Source: Amycolatopsis sp. WAC 01376 (lineage in GTDB: Bacteria; Actinomycetota; Actinomycetes; Mycobacteriales; Pseudonocardiaceae). Taken from it: a stretch of DNA of 64,000 nucleotides. Positions 49,989 to 60,399 of the stretch are shown in pieces. A program made the translations under genes and the position numbers. The stretch lies in the NCBI RefSeq assembly GCF_003947415.1, contig NZ_QHKL01000001.1, positions 1,612,001 through 1,676,000 on the forward strand. The letters run 5' to 3'. Position 1 is the first letter of the stretch. Every line of letters begins with the position of its first letter. The notes under the pieces were generated by a model that saw nothing but the letters and a program-made list of their open reading frames with translations, did not search any database and was not told the DNA's origin.

Positions 49989-52517
49989 CTACCGGGAAAG
50001 CAGGTTCGCGCAGCGGATCAGCCCGATGTGCGAGTACGCCTGCGGGTGGTTGCCCAGCGAGCGTTCCGCGATCGGGTCGAACTGCTCGGGCAGCAGACCG
50101 GTCGGGCCCGCGGCGTCGACGATCTGCGTGAACAGTTCCTCGGCCTCGGTGCGCCGCCCGGTCAGCAGGTACGCCTCGATGAGCCAGGCCGCGCAGATGT
50201 GGAAGCCACCCTCGCCGCCGGGAAGGCCGTCGTCGCGGCGGTAACGGTACACAGTGGAGCCACTGCGCAGTTCCGCCTCGATCGCGGTCACCGTGGACTG
50301 GAAGCGCGGGTCGGTCGGGTCGATCAGCCCGGTCAGGCCGACGAACAGCGAAGCGGCGTCGAGGTCCGTTCCGTCGTAGGCGGTGGTGAAGGCCTGGACC
50401 TCTTCGTTCCAGCCCTTGTCCAGCACGTCCGCGGCGATCTCGTCACGCAGCGAAGGCCACGCGCCCGGCACCGCCCGGCCGTAGACCTCGCCCAGTTTGA
50501 CCGCCCTGTCGATGGTCACCCAGCACATCACCCGCGAGTACACCCGGTGGCGCGGCACGTGCCGCTCCTCCCAGATGCCGTGGTCCGGCTCGTTCCAGCG
50601 CCGCGTGACGGCCTCGGCCATCGCGCGCACCATCTGCCAGTCCTCGTCGCGCAGTTCGCCGCGCGCCTCCGCCAGCGTCTGCACGAGTTCGACGACCGGG
50701 CCGAAAACGTCCAGCTGCACCTGGTGGTTCGCGAGGTTGCCGACGCGGACCGGCCGCGAACCGGCGTATCCCGGCAGCGATTCGATGACCGCTTCGGCAC
50801 CGATCACGCTGCCCGCCAAGGTGTACAACGGGTGCAGCCGTTCCGGACCGGCCAATGTGGACAGCACGCCGTGCAGCCAGCGGAGGTAACCTTCCGCCTC
50901 GTCGGTCGAGCCGAGGTGGACCAATTCGCGCACGGTCATGGCCGCGTCGCGGATCCAGCAGTAGCGGTAGTCCCAGTTGCGGACGCCGCCGATCTCCTCC
51001 GGCAGCGAAGACGTCGCCGCCGCGAGCACACCGCCGGTGTCGGCGTTGACCAGGCCGCGCAAGGTCAGCGCCGAGCGGCCGACGAGGTCGGTCTGGACGC
51101 TGGGCAGTTTGAGCGTCTGCGCCCAGGTGCTCCAGTAGTCGCCCGCACGCGAGCGTCGCTCCACTTCGGACAGTTCGTGCGCGCCGAGATCCGAGGTGCC
51201 GCAACGGAGTTCGAGCACCACCGGGTTCTCCGGGGAGGGAGTGACGAGCGCCGTCGCGGTGTCGTTCATTCCATCGGAGGTGATCTCCCACTCCACGCCC
51301 GGCGAACGCAGCGCGAACGGTTCCGAGGTGCCCTGCACCAGGATCCCGTCCTCGTCGGCGACCAGCTTCACCGGTACGCCACCGAATTCGGGGCGCGGCG
51401 CGAAAACGATCTCCGCGGCCGCCTCGCCCGAGATCACCCGGACGAGATCCGTGCGGTGCGCGGGGCTCTCCGGCTCCAGGTAGTCGGTGACGAGCAGCCG
51501 CGACCAGCGGGTCTCGACCGTCATCGTGTTCGGCAGGTAACGCTGCCCGAGCGGCAGGCCGTTGCGGTGCGGCTTGATCGAGAAGTGACCGGCGCCGGCG
51601 CCGCCGAGCAGATCCGCGAAGATCGCGGGCGCGTCGGGGCCGGGGTGGCACAGCCAGGTCAGCCGGGCGTCCGGCGTGACGAGCGCGACCGAGCGTTCGT
51701 TGGCCAGCATGGAAAGCCGCTCGATCGGCGGGGCCTGCTCGCCGTAGAGCCAGTTGCGCCGCTCTTCGAGGAGGAAAGCGAGCGCCATCGCGACGTCGAC
51801 GGTGTCCGGAACGCGGTACTGCGCGAGGCTTTCCCCGTCGCCGACCTTCACGCCGAGGTCCGGGCCGGAGATCCGGGCGAACGCCTTCTCGTCGGTGACG
51901 TCGTCGCCGAGGAAGATCGCCGCCGTCGCGCCGACCTGGTGACGCAGGGTGTCCAGCGCGCGGCCCTTGTCCGTCTGGACGACCGCGAGCTCGACGACCT
52001 CCTTGCCGTCGGTCGTCGACACGCCCTCCCACTTCGACGGTCCATTGTGGACGTCACGGAGGACCCGGCGGCCCGCCTCGTGCTCGGCGCGGCGGACGTG
52101 CACCGCGATGCTCGCGGGCTTGACCTCGAGCGAGACGCCCGGCACGTCGAGCACCAGGTTCTCCAGCTCGGCTTCAAGCCGCCTGTGGAGCTCGCGGGCC
52201 TTGTCGTCGAGCGCGTGGATGAAGCCGATGTCGAACTCGGATCCGTGGCTGCCGACCAGGTTCACCTCGGCCGGGAGACGGGACAGGGTGGCGAGATCGC
52301 GCAGCGCACGGCCGGAGATGACCGCGGTGGTCGTCTCGTGCAGGCCGGCCAGCGACCTGAGCGCGCCTACCGATTCGGGCAGCGGCCGGGCTTCGTCCGG
52401 ATTGGCCGTGATCGGAGCGAGCGTGCCGTCGTAGTCGCAGGCGACCAGCAGCCGCGGCGTGCGCGCGACCTGGACAATCGCGCGCCTCAGCTCGGCGGGC
52501 AGTGCCTCGGCGGTCAA
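49989..52517 (-). CDS. otsB: trehalose-6-phosphate phosphatase fused to a GH15 trehalase/glucosidase
   Basis: Residues 1-255 are a HAD-type trehalose-phosphatase: DYDGTLAPI (28-36) with nucleophile D28, SHGSEF, and GDDVTDEKAF (204-213). Residues 265-842 are a GH15 glucosidase: an N-terminal beta domain, then WDYRYCWIRDA (515-525), HGIWEER near 650 and LLPEQFDP near the end, carrying the catalytic glutamates. One chain could thus make trehalose from the phosphate and also hydrolyse trehalose or another alpha-glucoside. TTG 52517 has GAGGAGA upstream. otsA lies directly before it in the operon. Confidence 0.85.
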   Translation of the reverse strand: MTAEALPAELRRAIVQVARTPRLLVACDYDGTLAPITANPDEARPLPESVGALRSLAGLHETTTAVISGRALRDLATLSRLPAEVNLVGSHGSEFDIGFIHALDDKARELHRRLEAELENLVLDVPGVSLEVKPASIAVHVRRAEHEAGRRVLRDVHNGPSKWEGVSTTDGKEVVELAVVQTDKGRALDTLRHQVGATAAIFLGDDVTDEKAFARISGPDLGVKVGDGESLAQYRVPDTVDVAMALAFLLEERRNWLYGEQAPPIERLSMLANERSVALVTPDARLTWLCHPGPDAPAIFADLLGGAGAGHFSIKPHRNGLPLGQRYLPNTMTVETRWSRLLVTDYLEPESPAHRTDLVRVISGEAAAEIVFAPRPEFGGVPVKLVADEDGILVQGTSEPFALRSPGVEWEITSDGMNDTATALVTPSPENPVVLELRCGTSDLGAHELSEVERRSRAGDYWSTWAQTLKLPSVQTDLVGRSALTLRGLVNADTGGVLAAATSSLPEEIGGVRNWDYRYCWIRDAAMTVRELVHLGSTDEAEGYLRWLHGVLSTLAGPERLHPLYTLAGSVIGAEAVIESLPGYAGSRPVRVGNLANHQVQLDVFGPVVELVQTLAEARGELRDEDWQMVRAMAEAVTRRWNEPDHGIWEERHVPRHRVYSRVMCWVTIDRAVKLGEVYGRAVPGAWPSLRDEIAADVLDKGWNEEVQAFTTAYDGTDLDAASLFVGLTGLIDPTDPRFQSTVTAIEAELRSGSTVYRYRRDDGLPGGEGGFHICAAWLIEAYLLTGRRTEAEELFTQIVDAAGPTGLLPEQFDPIAERSLGNHPQAYSHIGLIRCANLLSR

Positions 52518-52553
52518 CGATTTCTCCTCGGGAGCTAAGCGGGGTATGGGGGA

Positions 52554-54005
52554 TCAGTCGGCCGGTTCGGCACCAAGCGCCTGGAGGAACGAGCGCGCCC
52601 AGCGGTCGACGTCATGCGTGAGGACCTGTCGACGCATGGCGCGCATACGGCGGCGTCCCTCTGCGGGGTCGAGCGTAATGGCAGTCTCCAAGGCGTTCTT
52701 CACCCCGTCCAGGTCATGTGGGTTGACCAGGAGTGCACTGGTCAGCTCCGCCGCGGCGCCGGCGAACTCCGAGAGCACGAGCGCGCCACCCAGTTCGTGG
52801 CGGCAGGCGACGTACTCCTTGCAGACGAGGTTCATCCCGTCACGCAGGGGAGTGACCACCATGACGTCGGCCGCGGAGAAGAACGCGGCCAGCTCCGTCC
52901 GGTTCACGGACTGATGCAGATAGTGCACGACCGGGTGACCCACGCGGGCGAATTCGCCGTTGATCCTGCCGACCATCTGCTCGATGTCGCCGCGCATCCG
53001 CTGGTAATGCTCGACGCGCTCGCGGCTCGGCGTGGCCAGCTGGACGAACGTGACGTCCTCCGGACGGACGCGGCCTTCGTGCAGCAACTCGTGCAATGCC
53101 TGCAACCGCAGGTCGATGCCCTTCGTGTAGTCGAGTCTGTCGACGCCGAGCAGGACCTTCTTCGGATTGCCCAAGTCGCGGCGCAGCTGGGCGGCGCGTT
53201 CGGCGACGCCCTTGGTCTTGGCGAGTTTGTCGAGGCCGATGGCGTCGATGGAGATCGGGAACGCGCCGACCCGCACGGTGCGGTCGCCGACCTGCATCAG
53301 GCCGGGACGGGTGCGGATGCCGACCGCGCCGCGGCTGGATTCGAGACCGGCCAGCTGCCGCGCCAGCCAGAGGAAGTTCTGCGCGCCACCCGGCCGGTGG
53401 AAGCCGACGAGGTCGGCCCCGACCAGGCCGCGGACGATCTCGGTCCGCCACGGCATCTGCATGAACAACTCGACCGGGGGGAACGGGATGTGCAGGAAGA
53501 AGCCGATCCGCAGGTCGGGGCGCAGTTCGCGGAGCATCGCCGGTACCAGCTGCAACTGGTAGTCCTGGATCCACACGGTCGCGCCCTCGGCGGCGACCTT
53601 CGCGCTCGCCTCGGCGAAGCGCCGGTTCACCCGGACGTAGGACTCCCACCAGCTCCGGTCGAACACCGGCCTGGCCACCACGTCGTGGTACAGCGGCCAG
53701 AGCGTCGCGTTGGAGAAGCCCTCGTAGTAGTCGCGGACGTCGTCCGAGGTCAGGGAGACCGGGTGGAGGACCAAGCCGTCGTCGTCGAACTCCTCGACCT
53801 CGACGTCGGGCACGCCGGGCCAGCCGACCCAGGCACCCTTGCGTGAGCGCAGGAACGGTTCGAGCGCCGACACCAGCCCGCCAGGGCTCGCCGTCCAGCG
53901 CCTGCTCCCGTCGGCGGTCCGTTCGAGGTCCACCGGGAGCCTGTTCGCCACCACCACGAAATCCGCGGAGGCCGTTCTGCTCGTCTCGGCAATCACTTCG
54001 TCCAC
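52554..54005 (-). CDS. otsA: trehalose-6-phosphate synthase
   Basis: This GT20 enzyme joins UDP-glucose (or GDP-glucose) and glucose 6-phosphate. [11 protein letters not shown] is the N-terminal loop, [15 protein letters not shown] and FFLHIPFPP the acceptor region, [12 protein letters not shown] the nucleotide-binding core and [15 protein letters not shown] the donor loop. It has 483 residues. GTG 54005 has GGGAG upstream. It is 36 bases ahead of the OtsB-GH15 fusion, giving a two-gene trehalose operon. Confidence 0.95.
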   Translation of the reverse strand: MDEVIAETSRTASADFVVVANRLPVDLERTADGSRRWTASPGGLVSALEPFLRSRKGAWVGWPGVPDVEVEEFDDDGLVLHPVSLTSDDVRDYYEGFSNATLWPLYHDVVARPVFDRSWWESYVRVNRRFAEASAKVAAEGATVWIQDYQLQLVPAMLRELRPDLRIGFFLHIPFPPVELFMQMPWRTEIVRGLVGADLVGFHRPGGAQNFLWLARQLAGLESSRGAVGIRTRPGLMQVGDRTVRVGAFPISIDAIGLDKLAKTKGVAERAAQLRRDLGNPKKVLLGVDRLDYTKGIDLRLQALHELLHEGRVRPEDVTFVQLATPSRERVEHYQRMRGDIEQMVGRINGEFARVGHPVVHYLHQSVNRTELAAFFSAADVMVVTPLRDGMNLVCKEYVACRHELGGALVLSEFAGAAAELTSALLVNPHDLDGVKNALETAITLDPAEGRRRMRAMRRQVLTHDVDRWARSFLQALGAEPAD

Positions 54006-54086
54006 CAGCCGCTCCCTCGATTCGCGGGTCGCTGCCCTAAGCGGAAACCCTATCGCGCGAGGAGGCCGCGGCCCGTCGGCGAGCGA

Positions 54087-55661
54087 TCACTCCAAGCGTC
54101 GTTCGGCGGGTTCCATCGGACCCGCCATCCGCGGCCCGGCGAACTTGCGTTCGAGCCTGCCGAGCCCCGTCCGCACCGGTTGCGCGAGGTATTCGCCGAG
54201 TACCACGCCCGCTGCCAGGGCAAGCCCGATCGCGACCGCGGTCATCAGCGTCGAGATGTTCCCGCCGGGCTCGACGCCCAATTGGTATAGACCACGATAG
54301 GTGGAGAGACCGGGGAGGAGGGGCGTGATGCCGGACACAGCCACCACGAGCGGCGTCACCTTGAGCCGCCTGGCGAGCACGCCACCGCAGAACCCGACCA
54401 GCGTGGCGGCGACGGCGGACGAGCTGACGGCCTGGAAGTCGGTCAGCATCAAGGCGCCGTACACCGCGCCGCCGATGGCGCCGGCCGCACCCGCGACGAT
54501 CATCGCGCGCAGCGTCGAATACGAGGCGAGCGCGAAGCAGGCCGACGCGCCGATGCTGCCGACGACGATGATCGGAAGTTGCTGCGGCGTCGAGGAGACG
54601 ACCTCGGGCAGCGGCGTCAGCGACAGGCCGAGCAGTACCGCGATCTTCAGCGCGAGCACCACCCCCGCGATCAGCCCGGCACTCATCAACGCGGTTTCCA
54701 TCGTGCGCCCGGCCGCCGTGACGTAATAGCCGGTGATGGCGTCCTGCACGGCGGAAACCGTGGAAAGACCGGACAGCAGCACGGTGACGGCCGCCGCGAC
54801 GACCAGCGTGGGTTTGTCCGTGGTGAGCAGATCGCTGCTGACGATCGCCATCGCGGACAGGGTCGCGAACAGGCCGCCGATCACCTGCTGGAAGAAGAAC
54901 GGCAGCGCGAAGCGGTTCAGCAGGCGGCCGAGCCGGTCGATGGCCGCGCTGATCACGAGCGCGACCAGCGCGACGTCGATGCTGCCGCCGAGGATCAGGG
55001 TGATGAACGCGGCCAGCCCGCCCCAGGCGGCCGTGGCCACCCAACGGGGGTACGGGTGCGGCGCGGTCGTGAACCGCTGGAGTTCCTGCTGCGCCTCTTC
55101 GGCGGCGATGTTCCCGCGGACGATCCGGCGGACCAGCGTCTCCGTCTGAGTGAGCCGCGTGTAGTCGAGGCTGCGCGAACGGACGACGCGCAGCGCCGTC
55201 ACCGGTGCCATGTCGGTGCCGCGGTGGCAGGTCACCGTGATCGACGTGAAGATCACGTCGACCTCGCAGTGCGGGAGGCCGAGCGCGGAGGTCAGCGCGA
55301 TGATCGTCGCGGTGACGTCGGAGGCGCCGGCGCCGCTCGACATCTGGACCTCGCCGATGCGCAGGGCGAGGTCCAGGACGAAGTTGACCGTCGAGTCGTC
55401 GGGCGGCTTCGGGCCCATCGCCTCGTCGCTCTCGACGGCGGGCTGCTCGGCCGTCGGGGCTTCGAGGATCTGCCAGGCGCGGCGGCGCAGCAGATTCGGC
55501 CGGTGCGAGCGGGCCTGGTGGATCGATCGCTCTCCGTCACGCTGGCGCGGGGCCTCCAGCAGCCATTCGCCACGTTCGGGTGTTTCGTCCTGGTTCTTTT
55601 CGGCACTGTGTCCGCTTTGTTCGCCGCGCTGGGCTCCCTTGGTGTGCTCGTTGATCTTCAT
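54087..55661 (-). CDS. threonine/serine exporter family protein (ThrE-like)
   Basis: Residues 1-90 form a charged cytoplasmic N-terminal extension. ThrE domains follow: FVLDLALRIGEVQMSSGAGASDV, then ten or so membrane helices in two halves (IDRLGRLLNRFALPFFFQQ, TPLVVAVSGITPLLPGLSTYRGL). It likely exports threonine, serine or small peptides. It has 524 residues. GAGGAGGT precedes ATG 55661. It is divergent from a PhoD gene. Confidence 0.85.
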   Translation of the reverse strand: MKINEHTKGAQRGEQSGHSAEKNQDETPERGEWLLEAPRQRDGERSIHQARSHRPNLLRRRAWQILEAPTAEQPAVESDEAMGPKPPDDSTVNFVLDLALRIGEVQMSSGAGASDVTATIIALTSALGLPHCEVDVIFTSITVTCHRGTDMAPVTALRVVRSRSLDYTRLTQTETLVRRIVRGNIAAEEAQQELQRFTTAPHPYPRWVATAAWGGLAAFITLILGGSIDVALVALVISAAIDRLGRLLNRFALPFFFQQVIGGLFATLSAMAIVSSDLLTTDKPTLVVAAAVTVLLSGLSTVSAVQDAITGYYVTAAGRTMETALMSAGLIAGVVLALKIAVLLGLSLTPLPEVVSSTPQQLPIIVVGSIGASACFALASYSTLRAMIVAGAAGAIGGAVYGALMLTDFQAVSSSAVAATLVGFCGGVLARRLKVTPLVVAVSGITPLLPGLSTYRGLYQLGVEPGGNISTLMTAVAIGLALAAGVVLGEYLAQPVRTGLGRLERKFAGPRMAGPMEPAERRLE

Positions 55662-55810
55662 GATCGATCCACCTCCTCACTCTCTTCGCCGGTACATTCC
55701 CGAGGAGCATCGGGGGCGGTGGCCCGACCGTTGCAGGAAACTCGAAGTGGCGTCCACCACGTCAGAGGAAGATCATCGTCACTCGGCCGGTTTACGGCAC
55801 ACTGCATGCC

Positions 55811-57379
55811 ATGGCGTCCTCCGTGAGCAGGCGATCCGTCCTTCGCGCGGCCGGTTACACCGCGGCCGGGACAGCGGCGACATTCACCCTTTCGGGGGCA
55901 TCTAGCGGGGCGGAGGCCCCGGTTTTCGCGCACGGCGTGGCCTCCGGCGACCCGATGCCCGATTCGGTGCTCCTCTGGACCCGGGTCACGCCCTCGGCCG
56001 AGGCGGTTCCGGGATCCGGAAAAGGGTCGCCGGTGGACGTCCGGTGGGAGGTGGCGAAGGACGCCGGATTCGCCGGCGTCGTCGCTCGCGGTCACCTCCG
56101 GACCGGGCCGGAACGTGATCACACGGTGAAGGTGACGGCGGAAGGACTGTGCGCGTCGACGGCGTACTGGTACCGCTTCACGGCTCAAGGGAAGGTCTCG
56201 CAGACCGGGCGGACGCGCACCGCGCCTTCGCACGATGAAGACGTCGCGAGCCTGCGATTCGGCGTCGTCTCGTGTGCGAACTGGGCTGTCGGTCACTTCG
56301 CCCCCTACGGCTATTTGGCCGAGCGCGACGACCTGGACGCCTTCATTCACCTGGGTGACTACCTCTACGAAGGGAATCCCAACCCTGCGGGTGATCTTCG
56401 GCCCTCGGTACCGCCCAACGAGTTGATCACCCTCGCGGACTACCGGCAACGCCACGCGATGTACAAGACCGACGAGCACCTCCGGCGGCTCCACGCCCGC
56501 CACCCGATGGTCGCGACCTGGGACGACCACGAGGCCGCCGACAACGCCTGGTCCGGCGGGTCGCCGTCACACGATCCGGCGACCGAGGGTGACTGGCGCG
56601 ACCGGATGCGGGCCGCGCACCGGGCGTACTTCGAATGGATGCCCGTGCGGCATCGCGGCGACCGGCTGTACCGGCGGCTGAAGTTCGGGAGGCTGGCCGA
56701 CCTCACCATGCTCGACCTGCGGACGTATCGGACCCGGCAGCCTGGGCCGGCTTCGGTGGAGGGCACCATCCTCGGCGCCGAACAGCGGCAGTGGTTCCTG
56801 GACGGCCTCGCGCGCGGGACCGCGTCCTGGAACCTGATCGGGAACTCGGTGATGGTCACGCCGATCAAGATCCCCGCGCTGCCGACCCGCGAACGGCTCG
56901 CGCTCGGCGACCTGCTCGACGGCCAGCCGACCACGGTCAACACCGACCAGTGGGACGGCTACACCGAAGATCGCCGCCGGGTCCTCGACACGATCGCCGC
57001 GCAGGGCCGGGGCAACACGGTGTTCCTGACCGGCGACGTCCACTCGTCGTGGGCGAACGACGTGCCGCGGGACGGGGCGAGCGTCGCGGTGGAGTTCGTC
57101 TGCCCGTCGGTCACCTCGGACAACATCGACGAGCAACTCGGCGTCCCGCCGCGGACCGGCTCGCTGAAGGTCGAGGCCGCGATCCGCGCGCTGAACCCGC
57201 ACGTGCGCTTCGTGGAACTCGACTCGCACGGCCCCGGCATCCTCGAAGTGACACCGGACGCCGTCCGGATGAACTGGTACTACGTCACCGACCGCCGCGA
57301 CCCGGCGACCGCCGTGACGTTCGCGCACGCCTTCCGGACCGTCGCCGGCGAACCCCGGGTGCGCCCTGCGAAGAGCTGA
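55811..57379 (+). CDS. phoD: secreted PhoD-family alkaline phosphatase
   Basis: A Tat signal (SRRSVLRAAG) is followed by a PhoD N-terminal domain and the metallophosphoesterase core: HLGDYLYEG, TWDDHEAADNAW, and FLTGDVHSSW with metal ligands. The protein has 522 residues. It hydrolyses phosphate mono- and diesters outside the cell using calcium and iron, as known for the family. Expression is probably phosphate-controlled, but no PHO box is seen. The tRNA-Thr gene is 45 bases downstream. Confidence 0.9.
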   Translation: MASSVSRRSVLRAAGYTAAGTAATFTLSGASSGAEAPVFAHGVASGDPMPDSVLLWTRVTPSAEAVPGSGKGSPVDVRWEVAKDAGFAGVVARGHLRTGPERDHTVKVTAEGLCASTAYWYRFTAQGKVSQTGRTRTAPSHDEDVASLRFGVVSCANWAVGHFAPYGYLAERDDLDAFIHLGDYLYEGNPNPAGDLRPSVPPNELITLADYRQRHAMYKTDEHLRRLHARHPMVATWDDHEAADNAWSGGSPSHDPATEGDWRDRMRAAHRAYFEWMPVRHRGDRLYRRLKFGRLADLTMLDLRTYRTRQPGPASVEGTILGAEQRQWFLDGLARGTASWNLIGNSVMVTPIKIPALPTRERLALGDLLDGQPTTVNTDQWDGYTEDRRRVLDTIAAQGRGNTVFLTGDVHSSWANDVPRDGASVAVEFVCPSVTSDNIDEQLGVPPRTGSLKVEAAIRALNPHVRFVELDSHGPGILEVTPDAVRMNWYYVTDRRDPATAVTFAHAFRTVAGEPRVRPAKS

Positions 57380-57423
57380 ACGGGCGCCGATATACTGGCC
57401 TCGCCCGGGCTGCCCTGGGCAAG

Positions 57424-57496
57424 GCCGCTATAGCTCAGCTGGTAGAGCATCTGTCTTGTAAACAGAAGGTCAGGGGTTCGAGCCCCCTTGGCGGCT
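57424..57496 (+). tRNA. tRNA-Thr (TGT)
   Basis: The 73-base cloverleaf begins GCCGCTA and ends TGGCGGC plus U73, with seven acceptor pairs including one G-U. The D-arm is AGCTCAGCTGGTAGAGC. The anticodon loop is CTTGTAA, anticodon TGT (reads ACA, and probably ACG), and the T-loop is TTCGAGC. CCA is not encoded. It ends just before an AT-rich patch with CTCACGTGAG at 57534; no gene is seen between 57497 and 57765. Confidence 0.95.
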
Positions 57497-57765
57497 CAAG
57501 ATCAAAATAGCTGTTGACCTGCTAATATAGCGTCTCACGTGAGCGTTGTTGGGCTCCGCTTGTCTCCGTTTTCACAGGCGTGCCGATTTCGGGCCGTTTC
57601 AGCCTGTGGTTGGGACCGCCGATGTGCTCCAGCGCCACGCCGTGTGCAGTACTTACCGGGCCGGGAGATCCGGGTTGTGGGTGAAGACCCGCCAGATGAC
57701 TGTCCCAGCCGATCCGGCGATTGGGTGCCGGGGGCCGGTGACGAGGCGGGGAAGGCGTGCGAGCG

Positions 57766-58374
57766 CTACTTGTACAAGGTCTGGACGTTCGTGAAGGTGA
57801 TGTCGTCTGTGGTGGTGTTGTCCGGGTTGAACCGGAAGACGACGTTGTCCGCGCCCCCGGCGCGCATCGTGAAGGTCGACGTGATCGTCACCGATCCGCC
57901 CGCAACGAGCTGCTCCGGTAGATCGGTGGAGCCGCCCTTCTGAATGGCCGAGTACGTCGCCTTGGCGTGGTTGCGCCCGTAGAGCAACTCCGCACGAACA
58001 TTGCTCGTCGCCGTTGGGAAGACGAACGTCGCGTTGCCGGTATTGGTGATCTCGGTGGCTATTGTCACCAGGACGCTCGCGGTTGGGCCGGAGTCGTAGC
58101 CGTTCGAATCCACGGTCTCGGACTTCGCAGAGATGATCCTGACCTTCAAGCCGTTGGACAGGGTGGCGGCTTCGGCTGCCGGCGTCTCCGGCACGGAGGC
58201 GTTATCGACGCAAAAATCCGTGTGAGCACTGGCGAAATTCGGGTCAGCGCACTTCGCGGGGTCGAGGCCGGCCGCGTCCTGTCGGGCGTCCGGCGCGGCA
58301 GAGCCGTCGCACGCGGCCAGTACGAGGGCGCCGGCCACTACGAAGAGGCCGACCGAGAGTCTTTTGTTGGGCAC
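57766..58374 (-). CDS. lipoprotein with DUF4352-like immunoglobulin domain
   Basis: VLAACDG supplies the lipid-modified cysteine near residue 22. After a linker, a beta-sandwich region (VRIISAKSETV, VLVTIATEITNTGNATF, VTITSTFTMRAGG) resembles DUF4352 cell-surface domains. It has 202 residues from GTG 58374. The role is unknown. It is divergent from the secreted S1 protease. Confidence 0.75.
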   Translation of the reverse strand: MPNKRLSVGLFVVAGALVLAACDGSAAPDARQDAAGLDPAKCADPNFASAHTDFCVDNASVPETPAAEAATLSNGLKVRIISAKSETVDSNGYDSGPTASVLVTIATEITNTGNATFVFPTATSNVRAELLYGRNHAKATYSAIQKGGSTDLPEQLVAGGSVTITSTFTMRAGGADNVVFRFNPDNTTTDDITFTNVQTLYK

Positions 58375-58700
58375 AGCGGCCCAATGTACGTCACAGGGGA
58401 CGCTTCGAGAGTCGTGCCCGAGCCAGGAGCAACGCAAGGAGTGGCGCCGGGTTGGTCAGCCGTCGCCTCTGCTGGTGACGACGGCTGGTTCCTCCTCCGC
58501 CTCAGTGTCCCGGCCTCGCCCGTACCGGAACTCATGTCACGTGATCATCGGGGAAGCGCTCATAGATGGTATGTCCGATTCAGGACCATTGGGGGTACCG
58601 GATACTTTACGGCGCACTACGGTCGGGTGTTGATAGATCTGGCACTGCTGAATCCCGTCCCATGCTGGACTCCCCTTTCATTGCAGGAGGCCGAAAAATC
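58375..58700. other. intergenic region between lipoprotein and protease genes
   Basis: This 326-bp stretch contains no credible gene. It should hold divergent promoters. A GATACTTTA segment about 90 bases before the protease start is the best -10-like sequence, and TTGATAGATC follows it. No palindrome or repeat was seen. Confidence 0.5.
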
Positions 58701-59474
58701 ATGTGGATCCGACGTATGTCCATGATCGCCGCCGCCGTCTTCGCCGGGTCGCTCTTCGCCGGGCCCGCGGCAGTGGCCGAGTCGCCGGCCGGGCCGCCGA
58801 TCGAAACCTTCATCATCGGCGGCAAGGTCGTCACCACTCCTTACTCGTTCTTCGCGTCGCTGCAACGCAATGGCCGTCATTTCTGCGGAGCGTCGCTGAT
58901 CGCACCGCAATGGCTTGTCACGGCGAGGCACTGTGTCCAGGGCTCCACCGGTGGCGGTTTCTCCGCTCGGATAGGCGCGGTCCACACCGGCTCCGGCGGC
59001 GAGGTCATCACCGCGGCGAGCGCTACCCTCGGCGCGAACGACATCGCCGTGGTGAAGCTGTCGAGAGCGGCCACCGCCACGCCGATCAAGATCGCGGCCG
59101 CCAGCCCGGCCGTCGGCACCGTCAACAAGCTGATCGGTCACGGGCAGACCTGCGGTACGCCCGGTTGCGGTGGTGCGTCGCCACAGCTTCGCGAGGTGGA
59201 CACCACCACCGTCTCGGACTCGAGGTGTACCGCCAATTTCAAGCCGGGCAAGGAGATCTGCTTCCAGGGTGCACCCGGAACCAGCGCCTGCTACGGCGAC
59301 TCCGGCGGACCGTCCATTTTGGGCGGTGAGCTGACCGGCGCCACCAGTCGATCCGGTAACAACAGCAGCAACTGCCTCAACGGTCCCGGAATCTACAACA
59401 GCGTTCCCGGGTATCGGGCCTGGATCAACCAGGTCACCGGTGGTGCGGTGACCGCGTGGGAGGCGACGCTCTAG
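58701..59474 (+). CDS. secreted S1-family (trypsin-like) serine protease
   Basis: After a signal peptide (cleavage near AAVAES), the chymotrypsin fold has the triad His in VTARHCV, Asp in GANDIAVVKL and Ser in CYGDSGGPS. IIGGKVV at the mature N-terminus is the typical activation site, so a propeptide of a few residues may be removed. The protein has 257 residues from ATG 58701, nine bases after GGAGG. Six cysteines can form disulfides. Confidence 0.9.
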   Translation: MWIRRMSMIAAAVFAGSLFAGPAAVAESPAGPPIETFIIGGKVVTTPYSFFASLQRNGRHFCGASLIAPQWLVTARHCVQGSTGGGFSARIGAVHTGSGGEVITAASATLGANDIAVVKLSRAATATPIKIAAASPAVGTVNKLIGHGQTCGTPGCGGASPQLREVDTTTVSDSRCTANFKPGKEICFQGAPGTSACYGDSGGPSILGGELTGATSRSGNNSSNCLNGPGIYNSVPGYRAWINQVTGGAVTAWEATL

Positions 59475-59722
59475 CTCCCCGAGGGCGCTGACCCGAGCGC
59501 GCCCGGCAGGTGACGCCACTTGCCGCGAACTTCTTCCTTAGCGTCGTGGTCCGGCCTGGTCTGTCAGGTGTTCGCTGGACTCCCAAGGCTCTCCCGAGCG
59601 GTTAGGTTCATGTCTGTCAACGGACGGGGCCCGGTAGCGACGGGATTCCGATGACGTCTGCCCATCGGAAGTCTTGTGTGCGAACACAATTCGCCTGTCC
59701 ACAGCTTGAAGAGGGGATATCC

Positions 59723-60328
59723 ATGTCCAAGATCGGGAGAATTCTGGTCTCGTCCGCGGCGTCCGCCGTGATGGCGGGAACGGCGATGTTCGGCCTGCTC
59801 GCCGCGCCCGCCCACGCCGCGGAAACGGCCGCGTCGAGCGAGATCGGCATCGCCTCCTCCGACGACGGTGCCTGCAAGACGAAGAAGACGGTCGGAAACG
59901 CGCGGAACAAGGGAGATGTCTTCCACTCCTACGCCAAGACCTCCGTGTTCAAGCACAACCACGTCGGCATCTACTACACGACGAAGACGATCGTCGAGGC
60001 GCCCGGCAAGGGTAGCAAGAGCCGGTCCGTCACGGCGTCCACGCTGAAAAAGTGCGGCCCCATCTACAAGATGTCCGTCAACGCCAAGCAGGCCAGCCGG
60101 GACAAGGCGGCCAACCACGCCTACAACAAGTTCCGCGGTCTGGCCTACGACACGGACTTCGCGAACAACAAGTACAACAACAACGGGAAGCTGAACTGCT
60201 CCGAGCTGGTGTGGAAGGCCTACAAGGATTCCGTCGACATCGACCTGGACAAGAACGGCGGGCTGGGCGTCTACCCCGACAACATCAAGGATGACGGCAG
60301 CACCGTGGTTTACCAGACCATCAAGTAA
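59723..60328 (+). CDS. secreted YiiX-like permuted NlpC/P60 amidase-fold protein
   Basis: A signal peptide (ending APAHAAE) precedes a domain with GDVFHSYA and HNHVGIYY (His), VEAPGKGSKS (Glu/Pro) and LNCSELVWKAY (Cys). This His-then-Cys order is that of permuted papain-fold hydrolases of the YiiX/YycO group. It may cleave lipid or peptide amides at the surface. It has 201 residues. GAGGGG precedes ATG 59723. It is basic and lysine/asparagine-rich for this genome. Confidence 0.75.
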   Translation: MSKIGRILVSSAASAVMAGTAMFGLLAAPAHAAETAASSEIGIASSDDGACKTKKTVGNARNKGDVFHSYAKTSVFKHNHVGIYYTTKTIVEAPGKGSKSRSVTASTLKKCGPIYKMSVNAKQASRDKAANHAYNKFRGLAYDTDFANNKYNNNGKLNCSELVWKAYKDSVDIDLDKNGGLGVYPDNIKDDGSTVVYQTIK

Positions 60329-60399
60329 CGACCTTCGATGAACGGTGCGGCCTGCCGAGTGCGGGTCGCACCGCCCACCGTCTGAGAGGATTCGGCCCG

